From Planctomycetales bacterium (GTDB lineage: Bacteria; Planctomycetota; JAKEIC01), in contig JAKEIC010000215.1 in NCBI GenBank assembly GCA_022614695.1, forward strand, positions 1 through 46,378: a stretch of DNA of 46,378 nt. Direction: 5' to 3'. The position numbers and the translations under genes were made by a program. The notes beneath the pieces were generated by a model that saw only the letters and a list, made by a program, of their open reading frames with translations, ran no database searches and was not told the DNA's origin. The first letter of the stretch is position 1. The number at the start of each line of letters is the position of its first letter. Of this stretch, positions 7,596 through 15,415 are shown in pieces.

Positions 7596-9619
7596 CGGCC
7601 GCCTTCCCGGGAGGCCGCCGCCTCCCGCGCGCGGCGTTCGGCGTCGGCCAGCACTTCCCGCACCTCCCGCGCCTGGGGGTGCTCGGGCGCGAGCCGGAGG
7701 AACTCGCGGTACGCCGCCGCCGCCCCCGCCCAGTCGCGGAGCCCCGAGCGGGCGGAGCCGAGCTGCACGTAGGCGGGCGCGAGCCCCGGTTCGATCGCGA
7801 GCGCCGCCTCCGCGTCCCGGATCGCCTCGGCGTGCCGCCCGAGCCGGTGGAGCGCAGAGGAGCGGTTCGCGAGCGCGGCCGCGTAGTCCGGCCGGATCCG
7901 GAGGGCCTCCCCGAAGTCGCGGAGCGCGCCCTCGAGATCGCCCTGCTCCTCGAGGCAGCTCGCGCGGTGTTCGTAGGCCTCGTGGAAGCCCGGCCGCCCC
8001 GCGGCCGCCGCTCCGTAGTCCTCGACCGCGCCCGCCAAGTCCCCCAGGTCGCGTCGCGCGTTCCCCCTCACGAAGTGCGCGTCCGGGTCCGCGGGCCGGA
8101 GCCGGAGGGACTCGTGGGCGTCCACGAGCGCCCCTCGGGCGTCGCCGAGCAGCAGTCGGTATCGGGACCGGAGCCGGAGTGCGTCGGCACTCGTCGGATC
8201 GCTCCGGACGGCCTCCTCGGCGTCGGCGAGCGCGGCGCCCCGGTCCCCCGCCGCGAGCCTCACGCGGGACCGGGCGAGATGCGCCGAGGCGAACCCGGGC
8301 CGGAGCCGGATCGCCTCGGTGAGGTCCGCGGCCGCGCCGGGGAGGTCCCCGAGCCGGTGGCGGGCCTGGCCCCGGTTCGCCAGGGCCTCCGGGAACCCCG
8401 GGGCGAGCCGCAGCGCCGCCTCGGATTCCGCGAGGGCCCCCGAGTGGTCCCCGAGCTGGTTGCAGAGGACGGCGATGTTGTTCCGGACCCAGGCGAAGGG
8501 CGGTCCCCCGGCGAGCCCCGCGCGGTACTCGCGGAGCGCGGCCGCCGGATCCCCCCGCGGGTCCCCCGCCTCCGCGTAGGCGCGGAGGAGCGACGCCTCC
8601 CATCCCGACTCCTCGCGCAGCAGGGCCCGGGTCCGCGCGGCGTCCCCGACCCAGGCCGCGTGGATCGCCCGCGCCAGCCGCGTCACCCGGTCGCTCCCGT
8701 TCGCGAGCTCGTGGAGGTCCGACTCGCGCTCCCGCGCCCGCATACCGAAGAACGCCTCCAGGACGAGGTAGATCCGGGCCTCCCGGGCCTCCGGCGCGGG
8801 GGCAGGGACCCGGGTCCACTCGGCGCGCGCGCCGGCGGCGTCGCCCGAGGCCCAGAGCAGGAGGCCCCTCTCGAGCCGGAGGCGGTGTCGGTCGGGCCGA
8901 ACGGTGAGCGCCTCGCCGAGGAGCGCGGCGGCCCGGGCCGGTTCGGCCGGAGCCAGTGTCCGCGCCCGCGCGGCGAGCGCCCCGGCCGGGTCTTCCTCGG
9001 GAGTCGCCGGGACGGCCGTGGGTGTGGGCGCGGCGGCCCGGCGTCCCAGCTCCGTCACGATCGCCCCGGCGGCCAGGAAGAGGACCGCCGCAGCGGGGAC
9101 GAGGAGCCATCCAAGCCCGGTTCTCGCGGTCCCCGGGTGGCCGAGCAGGAGCCTCTCGAGATCGTCCCGGAGCGCGGCGGCGCCCCGGGGACGGCGTTCC
9201 GGCCTCTTGGCGAGACAGGCGCGCACGACGCGGTCGAGGTCCCTTGGGACGTCGGGACGGATCGCGCGGAGACTCTCCGGTTCGTGCAGGACGACCTTCC
9301 CGATCACCTCGGCGGCCGTGTCGCCGCGATAGGGTTCCATCCCGGCGAGCATCTCGTACAGGACGCAGCCGAGGGACCACACGTCCGTCGCGGGCGCCAG
9401 GGACGACACGTCGCCCCGCGCCTGCTCGGGGGACATGTAGGCGGGCGTGCCGAGCGCCTGGCCGGTGCGGGTGAGGCGGGAGCCCGTCGCCAGGGACTTG
9501 GCGAGACCGAAGTCGGTGAGATGGGCCATCGTCTCGACGCGGCGAAGGGGTGGCGCGTCGCGTGTCGCGGGTCGCGAGTCCCCCGACTCGTGACTTTCGA
9601 CTCCCGACCCCAGACTCAC
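7592..9619 (-). CDS. N-lobe-less Ser/Thr kinase-like protein with TPR array (half kinase 2)
   Basis: From GTG 9619 the product is 675 residues, with DFG at 36-38; an in-frame ATG at 9529 would start it three residues before LTDFGLAK. GTG 9619 is preferred because GAGGA lies four bases upstream and the gap to the complete kinase is then only 20 bases. All N-lobe motifs and the HRD loop are absent. The retained parts are GTPAYMSPEQARGD, DVWSLGCVLYEML, a transmembrane helix (about 171-188) and a long C-terminal TPR array. The first about 20 codons are a 7-bp tandem repeat. The stop overlaps the start of half kinase 1. It is probably a pseudokinase and membrane-tethered TPR scaffold; phosphotransfer activity is not expected. 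Confidence 0.72.
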   Translation of the reverse strand: MSLGSGVESHESGDSRPATRDAPPLRRVETMAHLTDFGLAKSLATGSRLTRTGQALGTPAYMSPEQARGDVSSLAPATDVWSLGCVLYEMLAGMEPYRGDTAAEVIGKVVLHEPESLRAIRPDVPRDLDRVVRACLAKRPERRPRGAAALRDDLERLLLGHPGTARTGLGWLLVPAAAVLFLAAGAIVTELGRRAAAPTPTAVPATPEEDPAGALAARARTLAPAEPARAAALLGEALTVRPDRHRLRLERGLLLWASGDAAGARAEWTRVPAPAPEAREARIYLVLEAFFGMRARERESDLHELANGSDRVTRLARAIHAAWVGDAARTRALLREESGWEASLLRAYAEAGDPRGDPAAALREYRAGLAGGPPFAWVRNNIAVLCNQLGDHSGALAESEAALRLAPGFPEALANRGQARHRLGDLPGAAADLTEAIRLRPGFASAHLARSRVRLAAGDRGAALADAEEAVRSDPTSADALRLRSRYRLLLGDARGALVDAHESLRLRPADPDAHFVRGNARRDLGDLAGAVEDYGAAAAGRPGFHEAYEHRASCLEEQGDLEGALRDFGEALRIRPDYAAALANRSSALHRLGRHAEAIRDAEAALAIEPGLAPAYVQLGSARSGLRDWAGAAAAYREFLRLAPEHPQAREVREVLADAERRAREAAASREGGR
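9556..9618. repeat. degenerate 7-bp tandem repeat, nine units
   Basis: Nine consecutive heptamers run without gaps on the plus strand: GTCGCGT, GTCGCGG, GTCGCGA, GTCCCCC, GACTCGT, GACTTTC, GACTCCC, GACCCCA, GACTCAC. The consensus is roughly GWCNCNN. The 63 bases equal 21 codons, so the array is frame-neutral when read as the N-terminus of half kinase 2. It lies between the complete kinase gene and the DFG motif of half kinase 2. Confidence 0.7.
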
Positions 9620-9639
9620 CGTGTCCTCACCACCGCAGT

Positions 9640-12114
9640 CTATCGCGGGCGCGCCCCCTTCTCCTCGCACGCGGCGAGCCGGCGGCGGATGTCGGCCGCC
9701 CACCGGGTCCCGGGAGCGAGCCGGAGGTACTCGCGGAACGCCGCAGCGGCGCCCTCCCAGTCCTCCCTCGCGGCGCGGATCCTCCCCAGCGCCGAGTGCG
9801 CCCCGGGCTCCTCGGGCCGGAGCCGGAGCGCGGCGGCGGCGTCCTCCTCGGCGCCGGCGAGGTCCCCCATCTCGACGCCGAGCAACGCACGGTTGGCCAG
9901 CGTGAGAGGGTGATTGGGCCGCAAGCGGAGGGCCTCCGTGAAGTCCTCGAGCGCGCCTCGACGGTCCCTGAGGTCCCACCGGGCGTTGCCCCGGTTCAGG
10001 CGCGCGTCCGGGAAGTCCGGCCTCAGGCGGATCGCCTCGTCGAGGTCCGCGAGCGCGCCGGCGCGGTCTCCGAGGGCGTGTCGCGCCGAGGCGCGGTTGT
10101 AGAGGATCGCCGCGTTCCCCGGCCCGAGGCGGAGGCACTCCGTGAAGTCCTCGGCCGCGCCCGCGGCGTCCCCAAGGACCGCCCGCGCGCCCCCCCGATT
10201 CCAGCGCGCCTCGAGGTCGCCGGGCCTGAGCCGGAGCGCGGCGTCGAAGTCCCGGATCGCGCCGGCCGCGTCGCCGAGGGCCGCTCGCGCGAGCCCACGG
10301 TTCGTGAGCGCGGCGACCGAGCATGGATCGAGCCCGACCGCGGCGTCGCAGTCTGCGAGCGCCCCGGCGAGGTCGCCGAGGTGGCGGCGGACGTTTCCCC
10401 GGTTGCTCAGGGCGTCGTCGGCGGTCGGCCGCAGCCGGAGCGCCTCCGTGAGATCGGCGAGCGCGCCGTGGAGGTCCCCGAGCGCCGCCCGCATCGTGGC
10501 GCGCAGGTTCAGCGCCTCCGGCCAGTCGGGCCGCCGCCGCAGCCCCTCCGCGAGGTCCTCGAGCGCCCCGGCGGGATCGCCTGCCCCGTTGCGGAGGGAA
10601 GCCCGGTTGTAGAGGACCCACCCGAAGAGGATGCCCCCCGCGAGGGCGACCCCGTACTCCCGGATCGCCGCCGCGGCGTCGCCCCCGGGGTCGTGGGTCT
10701 CGACATACCCGCGCAGCAGCGCGGCCTCCCACCCCTCCTCCCCTCGGAGCCGCTCCCGCGCGGCGAGCCACTCGTGCTCGATCGTGTCCAGCGCCGCCCG
10801 GGCGAGGCGGGCCTCGCGGGTCGCGCCGCGCGCGGCCGCCTCGAGGTCGGGTCTCGCCCCCGGCGCGTCGAGCCTCCCGAGCGCCTCGAGCCCCCGCCAG
10901 AACCGGCCGGCCGTCCACTCGGCAGAGCCCACCGGGATCGAGTCCCACTCGACGCGAGCCGCCGGCCCGTCCCCGACCGCCCAGAGCAGGAGCCCCCGCT
11001 CGAGACGCCACGCGTCGCGGGACCCGTAGCCCGCGTCGGCCGCCAGGGCCTCGGCGAACAGCCGGGCGGCCTCGGCCGGGTCGCCCGCCGCCGCCGCCCG
11101 CGCGCGCGCGGCGAGCCGTTCGGCAGCGCTGACGAGAGGCGCCTCCGCTGCGGTCCCCTGGGGAGCGCCCGCCGCGGAGGGCGGGGGCCCGGCCCAGAGG
11201 GCCGACACCGCCGCGGCGATGGCGGCGGCGGCGAGCGCGGCCGTAGCCGCCCGCCGTCCCCGGGCCCGCGGCGGCCGCGCGACCGGCCGCTCGCCCCGGA
11301 GCACCCGGTCCAGGTCGTCCCTCAGCGCGCCCGCGTCCCGGTACCGGTCCCGGGCGGCCTTGGCGAGGCAGACGCGGACCACGCGCACGAGGCCCTTGGG
11401 GACGTCCGGGCGCAGCCTCCGGAGCGGGGCAGGCTCCCGGAGGATCACCTTCTCGACCACGGACTCGGGCGACTCCCCATCGAAGGCCTTCCGTCCCGCC
11501 AGCATCTGGTAGAGGACCACGCCGACGCCCCAGACGTCCGTCGCGGGACCGAGGTCGTGGACCTCGCCCCGCGCCTGCTCGGGGGACATGTACTCCGGCG
11601 TCCCCACCGCCACCCCGGTCCGCGTCAGCCGGGAGCCCGTGGCGACGTCCTTCGCCAGGCCGAAGTCGGTGAGGTGGGGGACCCCGGCCCGGTCGAGCAG
11701 GATGTTCCCCGGCTTCACGTCGCGGTGCAGGATCCCCTTCGCGTGGGCCGCGGCGAGCGCGTCGGCGACTTCGCGGGCGATGCGCGCCGCCCGCTCCCAG
11801 GGCAGGGACTCCTGGCTGACGACCTCATGAAGAGACTCCCCCTCGATGAGCTCCATCGCGAACCAGGCGCGTCCCCGGTCTTCCCCGGAGTCGAGCGCGC
11901 GGACGATCCCCGGGTGCTCGATCTCGCGCGCGAGCTCGCTCTCGCGGAGGAACCGCCGGACCTGCACGGGGTCCGCGAGCGCCTCGCCTCCGGGGACCTT
12001 GAGGGCCACCTCGGCCCCCGTCGCGCGGTGGCGCGCCCGGTAGACGGCCCCGAAGCCTCCGCTCCCGATCTCGTACAGGATGTCGTACGGACCGAGAGTC
12101 TCCGGAGCGGACAC
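9640..12114 (-). CDS. complete membrane Ser/Thr protein kinase with TPR array
   Basis: This 824-residue Hanks-type kinase has all landmarks: GSGGFGAVY (17-25), VALK with Lys39, alpha-C Glu58, HRDVKPGN (130-137), DFG (150-152), GTPEYMSPEQ and DVWGVGVVLYQML. A transmembrane helix follows at about 284-305. The C-terminal half is a TPR array (about 440-815) with repeats such as ALGDAAGAIRDFDAALRLRP. The kinase domain should be cytoplasmic and the TPR array on the far side of the membrane. It phosphorylates Ser/Thr, probably on partner proteins bound by the TPRs. Start GTG 12114 places the kinase domain ten residues in. It is the first gene of the unit that continues into half kinases 2 and 1, the only copy with an N-lobe, and diverges from the selenoprotein gene at 12241. 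Confidence 0.92.
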   Translation of the reverse strand: MSAPETLGPYDILYEIGSGGFGAVYRARHRATGAEVALKVPGGEALADPVQVRRFLRESELAREIEHPGIVRALDSGEDRGRAWFAMELIEGESLHEVVSQESLPWERAARIAREVADALAAAHAKGILHRDVKPGNILLDRAGVPHLTDFGLAKDVATGSRLTRTGVAVGTPEYMSPEQARGEVHDLGPATDVWGVGVVLYQMLAGRKAFDGESPESVVEKVILREPAPLRRLRPDVPKGLVRVVRVCLAKAARDRYRDAGALRDDLDRVLRGERPVARPPRARGRRAATAALAAAAIAAAVSALWAGPPPSAAGAPQGTAAEAPLVSAAERLAARARAAAAGDPAEAARLFAEALAADAGYGSRDAWRLERGLLLWAVGDGPAARVEWDSIPVGSAEWTAGRFWRGLEALGRLDAPGARPDLEAAARGATREARLARAALDTIEHEWLAARERLRGEEGWEAALLRGYVETHDPGGDAAAAIREYGVALAGGILFGWVLYNRASLRNGAGDPAGALEDLAEGLRRRPDWPEALNLRATMRAALGDLHGALADLTEALRLRPTADDALSNRGNVRRHLGDLAGALADCDAAVGLDPCSVAALTNRGLARAALGDAAGAIRDFDAALRLRPGDLEARWNRGGARAVLGDAAGAAEDFTECLRLGPGNAAILYNRASARHALGDRAGALADLDEAIRLRPDFPDARLNRGNARWDLRDRRGALEDFTEALRLRPNHPLTLANRALLGVEMGDLAGAEEDAAAALRLRPEEPGAHSALGRIRAAREDWEGAAAAFREYLRLAPGTRWAADIRRRLAACEEKGARPR

Positions 12115-12240
12115 GGGTCGGACGGCCGGCGGGCATTACACCCCGACAGAGGCGGATTTGCACGCGCCCAACCGTTGCCCGCGCCCGCCACCCGGGATAC
12201 TCTCTGGGGACCCGGGCTCGGGTCCGGGGAGGAGGTCCCG
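12115..12240. promoter_or_regulatory. divergent promoter region between kinase and selenoprotein gene 1
   Basis: 126 bp. On the minus strand TGTAAT (one mismatch to TATAAT) lies roughly 20-25 bases before the kinase GTG. The same GGGGTGTAATG string occurs before the gene at 21077. On the plus strand TACTCT with an upstream TTGCCC at 17 bases is a weak sigma-70-like pair. GGAGGAGG shortly before ATG 12241 is a strong Shine-Dalgarno sequence for the selenoprotein gene. Confidence 0.35.
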
Positions 12241-13296
12241 ATGCGCGTCCTCACGACGACCCTGGCGGCCGCGGTCCTCGCCGGGATGGGCGCTCCCGCG
12301 TCCGCCGGCGACAAGCAGCTCAAGGGGGAGACGGCCCCCGAGATCAAGGTGAAGTCGTGGATCGGGACTCCGCCCGGCGCGAGCTTGAAGGACCTCCGCG
12401 GCAAGGCGGTCCTCCTCGAGTTCTTCGCGACCTGGTGAGGCCCCTGCGGGGGTGCCGTCGCGCACCTCACCCAGCTCTCGAAGGACTACGGGCCGAAGGG
12501 ACTCGTCGTGATCTCGATGTCGGACGAGTCGCCGGGGACGATCGAGCCTTGGCTCAAGCAGAAGGGCGCGGCCTACGCGGTGGCGGTGGACGGCGGGGGG
12601 ACGAGCGCGAAGTACGGCGTCTCCGGAATCCCCGACGCGTTCCTGATCGGGCCGGACGGGAAGATCGTCTGGCAGGGACACCCCAGCAACGTCACCGAGA
12701 AGGAGATCGAGGCCGTCCTCCAGAAGGTGTGCGTCCGCTTCGACTACGTCTTCGGCGCGAAGTTCAAGGCGATCGAGGCGAAGGTCCGGAAGAAGGACTT
12801 CGGCGGCGCCGCGGCCGACCTCGCGAAGATGGCGGACCTCTCGGGGAACGACGCCGCCGAGGCGAAGAGGATCTCCGACGACCTCGAGGGCTTCGCGAAG
12901 GACAAGCAGGCCCAGGTCGAGGAAGCGGCGAAGTCGCGGGAGTACGCCGAGGCGGTCGAGATCCTCGCGGAGCTCGGCAAGCAGTGGAAGGGCCATGCCG
13001 TCGGCGCGGCGGCCGACGAGAAGCTCAAGGGCTGGAAGGCCGACGCGGCGATCCAGAAGGAGCTGAAGGCCGGCCAGCTCTTCGCGCAGGGCGCCGGGCT
13101 CGAGGAGAAGTTCCAGTTCGCGCAGGCCGCGGGGCTCTACACGCAGATCACGAAGGCCCACGCGGGCACCCGGGCCGCCGAGAAGGCGCAGGAGGCCCTC
13201 GACCGGATCCAGAAGGAGGCCCTCCTCAAGTTCGACCCGGGCTGCGGGAACTGCAAGAAGGCCGGGAAGACCTGCCCGAAGCACCGGAGCAAGTAG
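12241..13296 (+). CDS. thioredoxin-fold selenoprotein candidate with U-G-P-C active site
   Basis: Read through one in-frame UGA (12436-12438), this is a 351-residue protein. It has a signal peptide ending ASA near residue 22, then a TlpA/AhpC-like thioredoxin domain: SLKDLRGKAVLLEFFATW, Sec66-Gly-Pro-Cys69, GLVVISMSDE, cis-Pro loop SGIPDAFLIGPDGK, and IVWQGHP. UGA replaces the first, nucleophilic cysteine. The stem-loop just after it fits a bacterial SECIS. After about residue 165 comes a charged helical region ending in C335-x2-C338-x6-C345 (CGNCKKAGKTC). It is probably a periplasmic thiol/disulfide or peroxide oxidoreductase. ATG 12241 has GGAGGAGG upstream. Ordinary gene calling would stop at residue 65 or start at 12508. 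A nonsense pseudogene is the alternative, made unlikely by the second UGPC gene downstream and by intact flanks. Confidence 0.82.
12439..12468 (+). promoter_or_regulatory. bacterial SECIS-like stem-loop, gene 1
   Basis: Immediately after UGA, bases 12449-12455 pair with 12462-12468 (seven pairs including one G-U; core GGTGC with GCACC), leaving loop CGTCGC at 12456-12461. The loop begins 17 bases after the UGA, and G is its second base. From memory, bacterial SECIS elements have an apical loop about 16-37 nt after UGA, a 4-16 bp upper stem and G in the first two loop bases. In addition TGAGG (12436-12440) is complementary to CCTCA (12465-12469), which allows an alternative outer stem. Confidence 0.65.
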
Positions 13297-13457
13297 GAGG
13301 CAGGTCTTCTCCTGGCCGGCGGAGCCTGCAAGGCGGCTTCTGCTACCTAACTCGGGTGAGATGGTTTCTTGGTGAGGCACACAGCCTTCGAACCGCGCGA
13401 TGGAAGGGCGAAACCGGATGAGGGCCGTCGGGCCATGGGGAGGCCCGGGGACCGGCA
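13297..13457 (+). other. intergenic region between the two selenoprotein genes
   Basis: 161 bp with no convincing ORF or terminator hairpin followed by a T-run. Base composition falls from the very GC-rich upstream gene towards the more mixed downstream gene. No clear promoter or Shine-Dalgarno sequence was seen before TTG 13458. Confidence 0.3.
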
Positions 13458-15287
13458 TTGACCGAGACTAGGCATGAGCCTATCCTGCCTCACGTGACGA
13501 ATCAGGTGGGTCGCTATGCCTGGCAGGTTTGCGGTAGGGCTGCGCTTGCTCTCCTACTCGTGAGCGCTGTGGGGACTCCCGGGAGAACCCAAGAGCCGAG
13601 TCGTCCGCGAGACTCCCCGTACGGTGAGTTGCGACGGCGCCTGGATCGACTGGGGACAGGGGCCGAACTCGACCCTCGCTCTCTACTGGAGCAAGGAGTC
13701 GATGGGATCGCTGCCCTTCTCAGGCGCGAGGCTGGGGTCACGGTCCGCGATCAGCAGGTGACCGCCGTGAAGGACGGGATAGCAATGGCGCTCGAGACCG
13801 CTGCGCGAGGAGTCGGCGACAACTCGCAACGTCTAGCGGCCCTGAAGGCAGTGATCGAAAACCGAGGCCTCCTCATGGAATTGCTCGGCTCCCGAGATCC
13901 GGCCGATGTCGTCGCGGCCCGCTTGAGAGACTACGGAAGCCATGCCTCGGCCCAAGCGCGGGCTCCATCCGACCGGTTTCGAACTGCGCTCGGAGTAGAC
14001 CACGGCCAGTGCGAGCTCCGGGTCGTGACCGAGAAGACTCAGCTCGTGTCGGATGTGGGTGTGGCCGGACACATGAACGGGGTTGTGGATGCGGGGGAGA
14101 CAATTTCCATCAATCTTCCCCTGAGGAACGAAGGGACGCGGGCCTATCGCTCGACCTCGTGCTTCCTCATTGCCAGGGACAAGTACGCGACTGTCGACTC
14201 AACCGAGGTCGTCTATGCCGGAACATCAGTCCAGGCCGGCGCCAGCGTTGTCTTTGGCCCGGGAACAGAGGTCGCGCCGAAGGACGTCTTTGTCTTCTCC
14301 GTTTCGCCGGAGTGTCCGGACGGGCATCACTTGGCGCTCGAGCTCCTCGTTTGGGATACTGACCTAGGTCGCAGCACAATCTCCATGGCGGTCACGGTAA
14401 CGAGGGTGGGGCCGCTCACATTTGGCAGGGCGCGCATTGACGACGATGTCCCGGGACGAAGCGATGGAAATGGCGATGGCGGGATAGACCCCGGCGAGAC
14501 GATCGAGTACGTCCTGGGGATTCGGAACCAGGGAGTAGTGGATGTCGAGCAGGTTGAGGCGACGCTCAGAGCCTCCGGCACGTCAGTCACCCTCGAGACG
14601 CCTACCCTCAGGTACGCGGCCGTGACAGGGGATGCTGAGCGCGAAATCGCCGCCTCGTTTGTGTTTCGCGTGGCGGAGCAAGTTCCGGCCGGCGAGCGGA
14701 CGCCCATTCTCACGCTGAGCACGACCGGTGTGGCTAGAGGGGTGACGTACCGATGGACAACCGTACGTCAGGAGCGAGTTGTTGGCGCGGCTGAGCATGA
14801 ACCGGTCGCACCTCCTCGCACGGATGACCGGCCACCACGAGAGAGCAAGGCAGGGCCCAGGCCTCCTTCCCAGCTCAAGGGACAACTCGCGCCGGAGATT
14901 GTTGTGAAGGAGTGGATTCTCAAGCCTCCTGCGGAAAGCCTCAAGGACCTACGCGGCAGAGCGGTCCTTCTCGAGTTCTTCGCCACGTGGTGAGGCCCAT
15001 GTACGGGTGCGGTTCCGCACCTCTCCCAGCTGGCGAAGACGCATGGTCCAAGGGGGCTCGTCGTCATCGCGCTCGCGTGCACGGGTGAACCCCGAGAGAA
15101 GATCGAAACTTGGATCAAGCAGCGGGATGTTGGCTACTGCGTTGGGGTCGGGGATGGGAGCAATAGCAGGGAATACGGCATCATCGCAATCCCCTCTGCT
15201 TTCCTCATTGACCGTGACGGGAAGGTCGCTTGGCAGGGTCATCCTGCCGGACTCTCTGACAAAGAGGTCAAGGCGGTTCTCCCTTAG
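13458..15287 (+). CDS. exported CARDB-like protein fused to a U-G-P-C thioredoxin domain (selenoprotein candidate)
   Basis: Read through UGA at 14991-14993 the product is 609 residues with Sec512-Gly-Pro-Cys515. An N-terminal hydrophobic stretch (RAALALLLVSAVG) suggests export. Two beta-sandwich units open with VDAGETISINLPLRN and IDPGETIEYVLGIRNQG, resembling CARDB/NEW3-type Ig-like modules. After a Pro-rich linker comes a thioredoxin domain very like the upstream gene: SLKDLRGRAVLLEFFATW, U, GPC, GLVVIALACTG, IAIPSAFLIDRDGK, VAWQGHP, ending at TAG 15285-15287. The start is uncertain: TTG 13458 is the longest, GTG 13494 or 13506 are possible. Codon use is noticeably less GC-rich than the neighbours, suggesting transfer. 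Without readthrough the redox half would be lost, leaving only the Ig-like modules. Confidence 0.8.
14994..15022 (+). promoter_or_regulatory. bacterial SECIS-like stem-loop, gene 2
   Basis: Bases 15005-15011 pair with 15016-15022 (seven pairs including one G-U; GGTGCG with CGCACC), with loop GTTC at 15012-15015. The loop starts 18 bases after the UGA and with G. Position, stem and spacing match the hairpin of gene 1 almost exactly, although the codon third positions in and next to the stem differ. Confidence 0.65.
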
Positions 15288-15415
15288 CAGCTTGTCGGAT
15301 CCGACGCGGCGTCCACCGCCCACCTGAGGATCTCCGAGAGCGCAATCGCATCGCCGGACCCGGAACTGCGCAGTCGGCAGCGGACCCAAGGGGCGAGCAC
15401 CCTGCGATCGAGCCC
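15288..15415. other. convergent intergenic region
   Basis: 128 bp between the stop of selenoprotein gene 2 and the stop of the leftward lipoprotein gene. It contains the perfect 12-bp palindrome GTCGGATCCGAC (15294-15305) directly after the stop and ACTGCGCAGT further on. Neither is followed by a T-run, so an intrinsic terminator is not established. Confidence 0.3.

Noticed and set aside
7592..9640. N-lobe of half kinases encoded upstream in another frame (programmed frameshift)
   Set aside because: The DNA upstream of half kinases 1 and 2 encodes TPR tails of the neighbouring genes, and upstream of half kinase 3 is non-coding; no GxGxxG or HRD motif appears in any frame there.
5532..12114. 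Very long plus-strand ORFs opposite the kinases (for example 5451-7772 and 7679-9913)
   Set aside because: They are Arg/Pro/Glu-rich shadows of the TPR repeats caused by high GC; the minus-strand frames carry recognisable kinase and TPR motifs.
12436..12438. Simple nonsense mutation or sequencing error in gene 1
   Set aside because: The same change at the same residue in a second, diverged gene, with intact frames and hairpins after both, makes coincidence unlikely; it remains the formal alternative.
13370..13410. tRNA gene suggested by TTCGAACC
   Set aside because: No flanking T-arm stem, acceptor stem or anticodon arm could be formed.
12436..14993. Genome-wide reassignment of UGA to Trp or Gly
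   Set aside because: UGA is used as a normal stop by several well-supported genes here (for example IPT paralogues 4 and 5 and half kinase 3), and internal UGA occurs only at the two CxxC positions.
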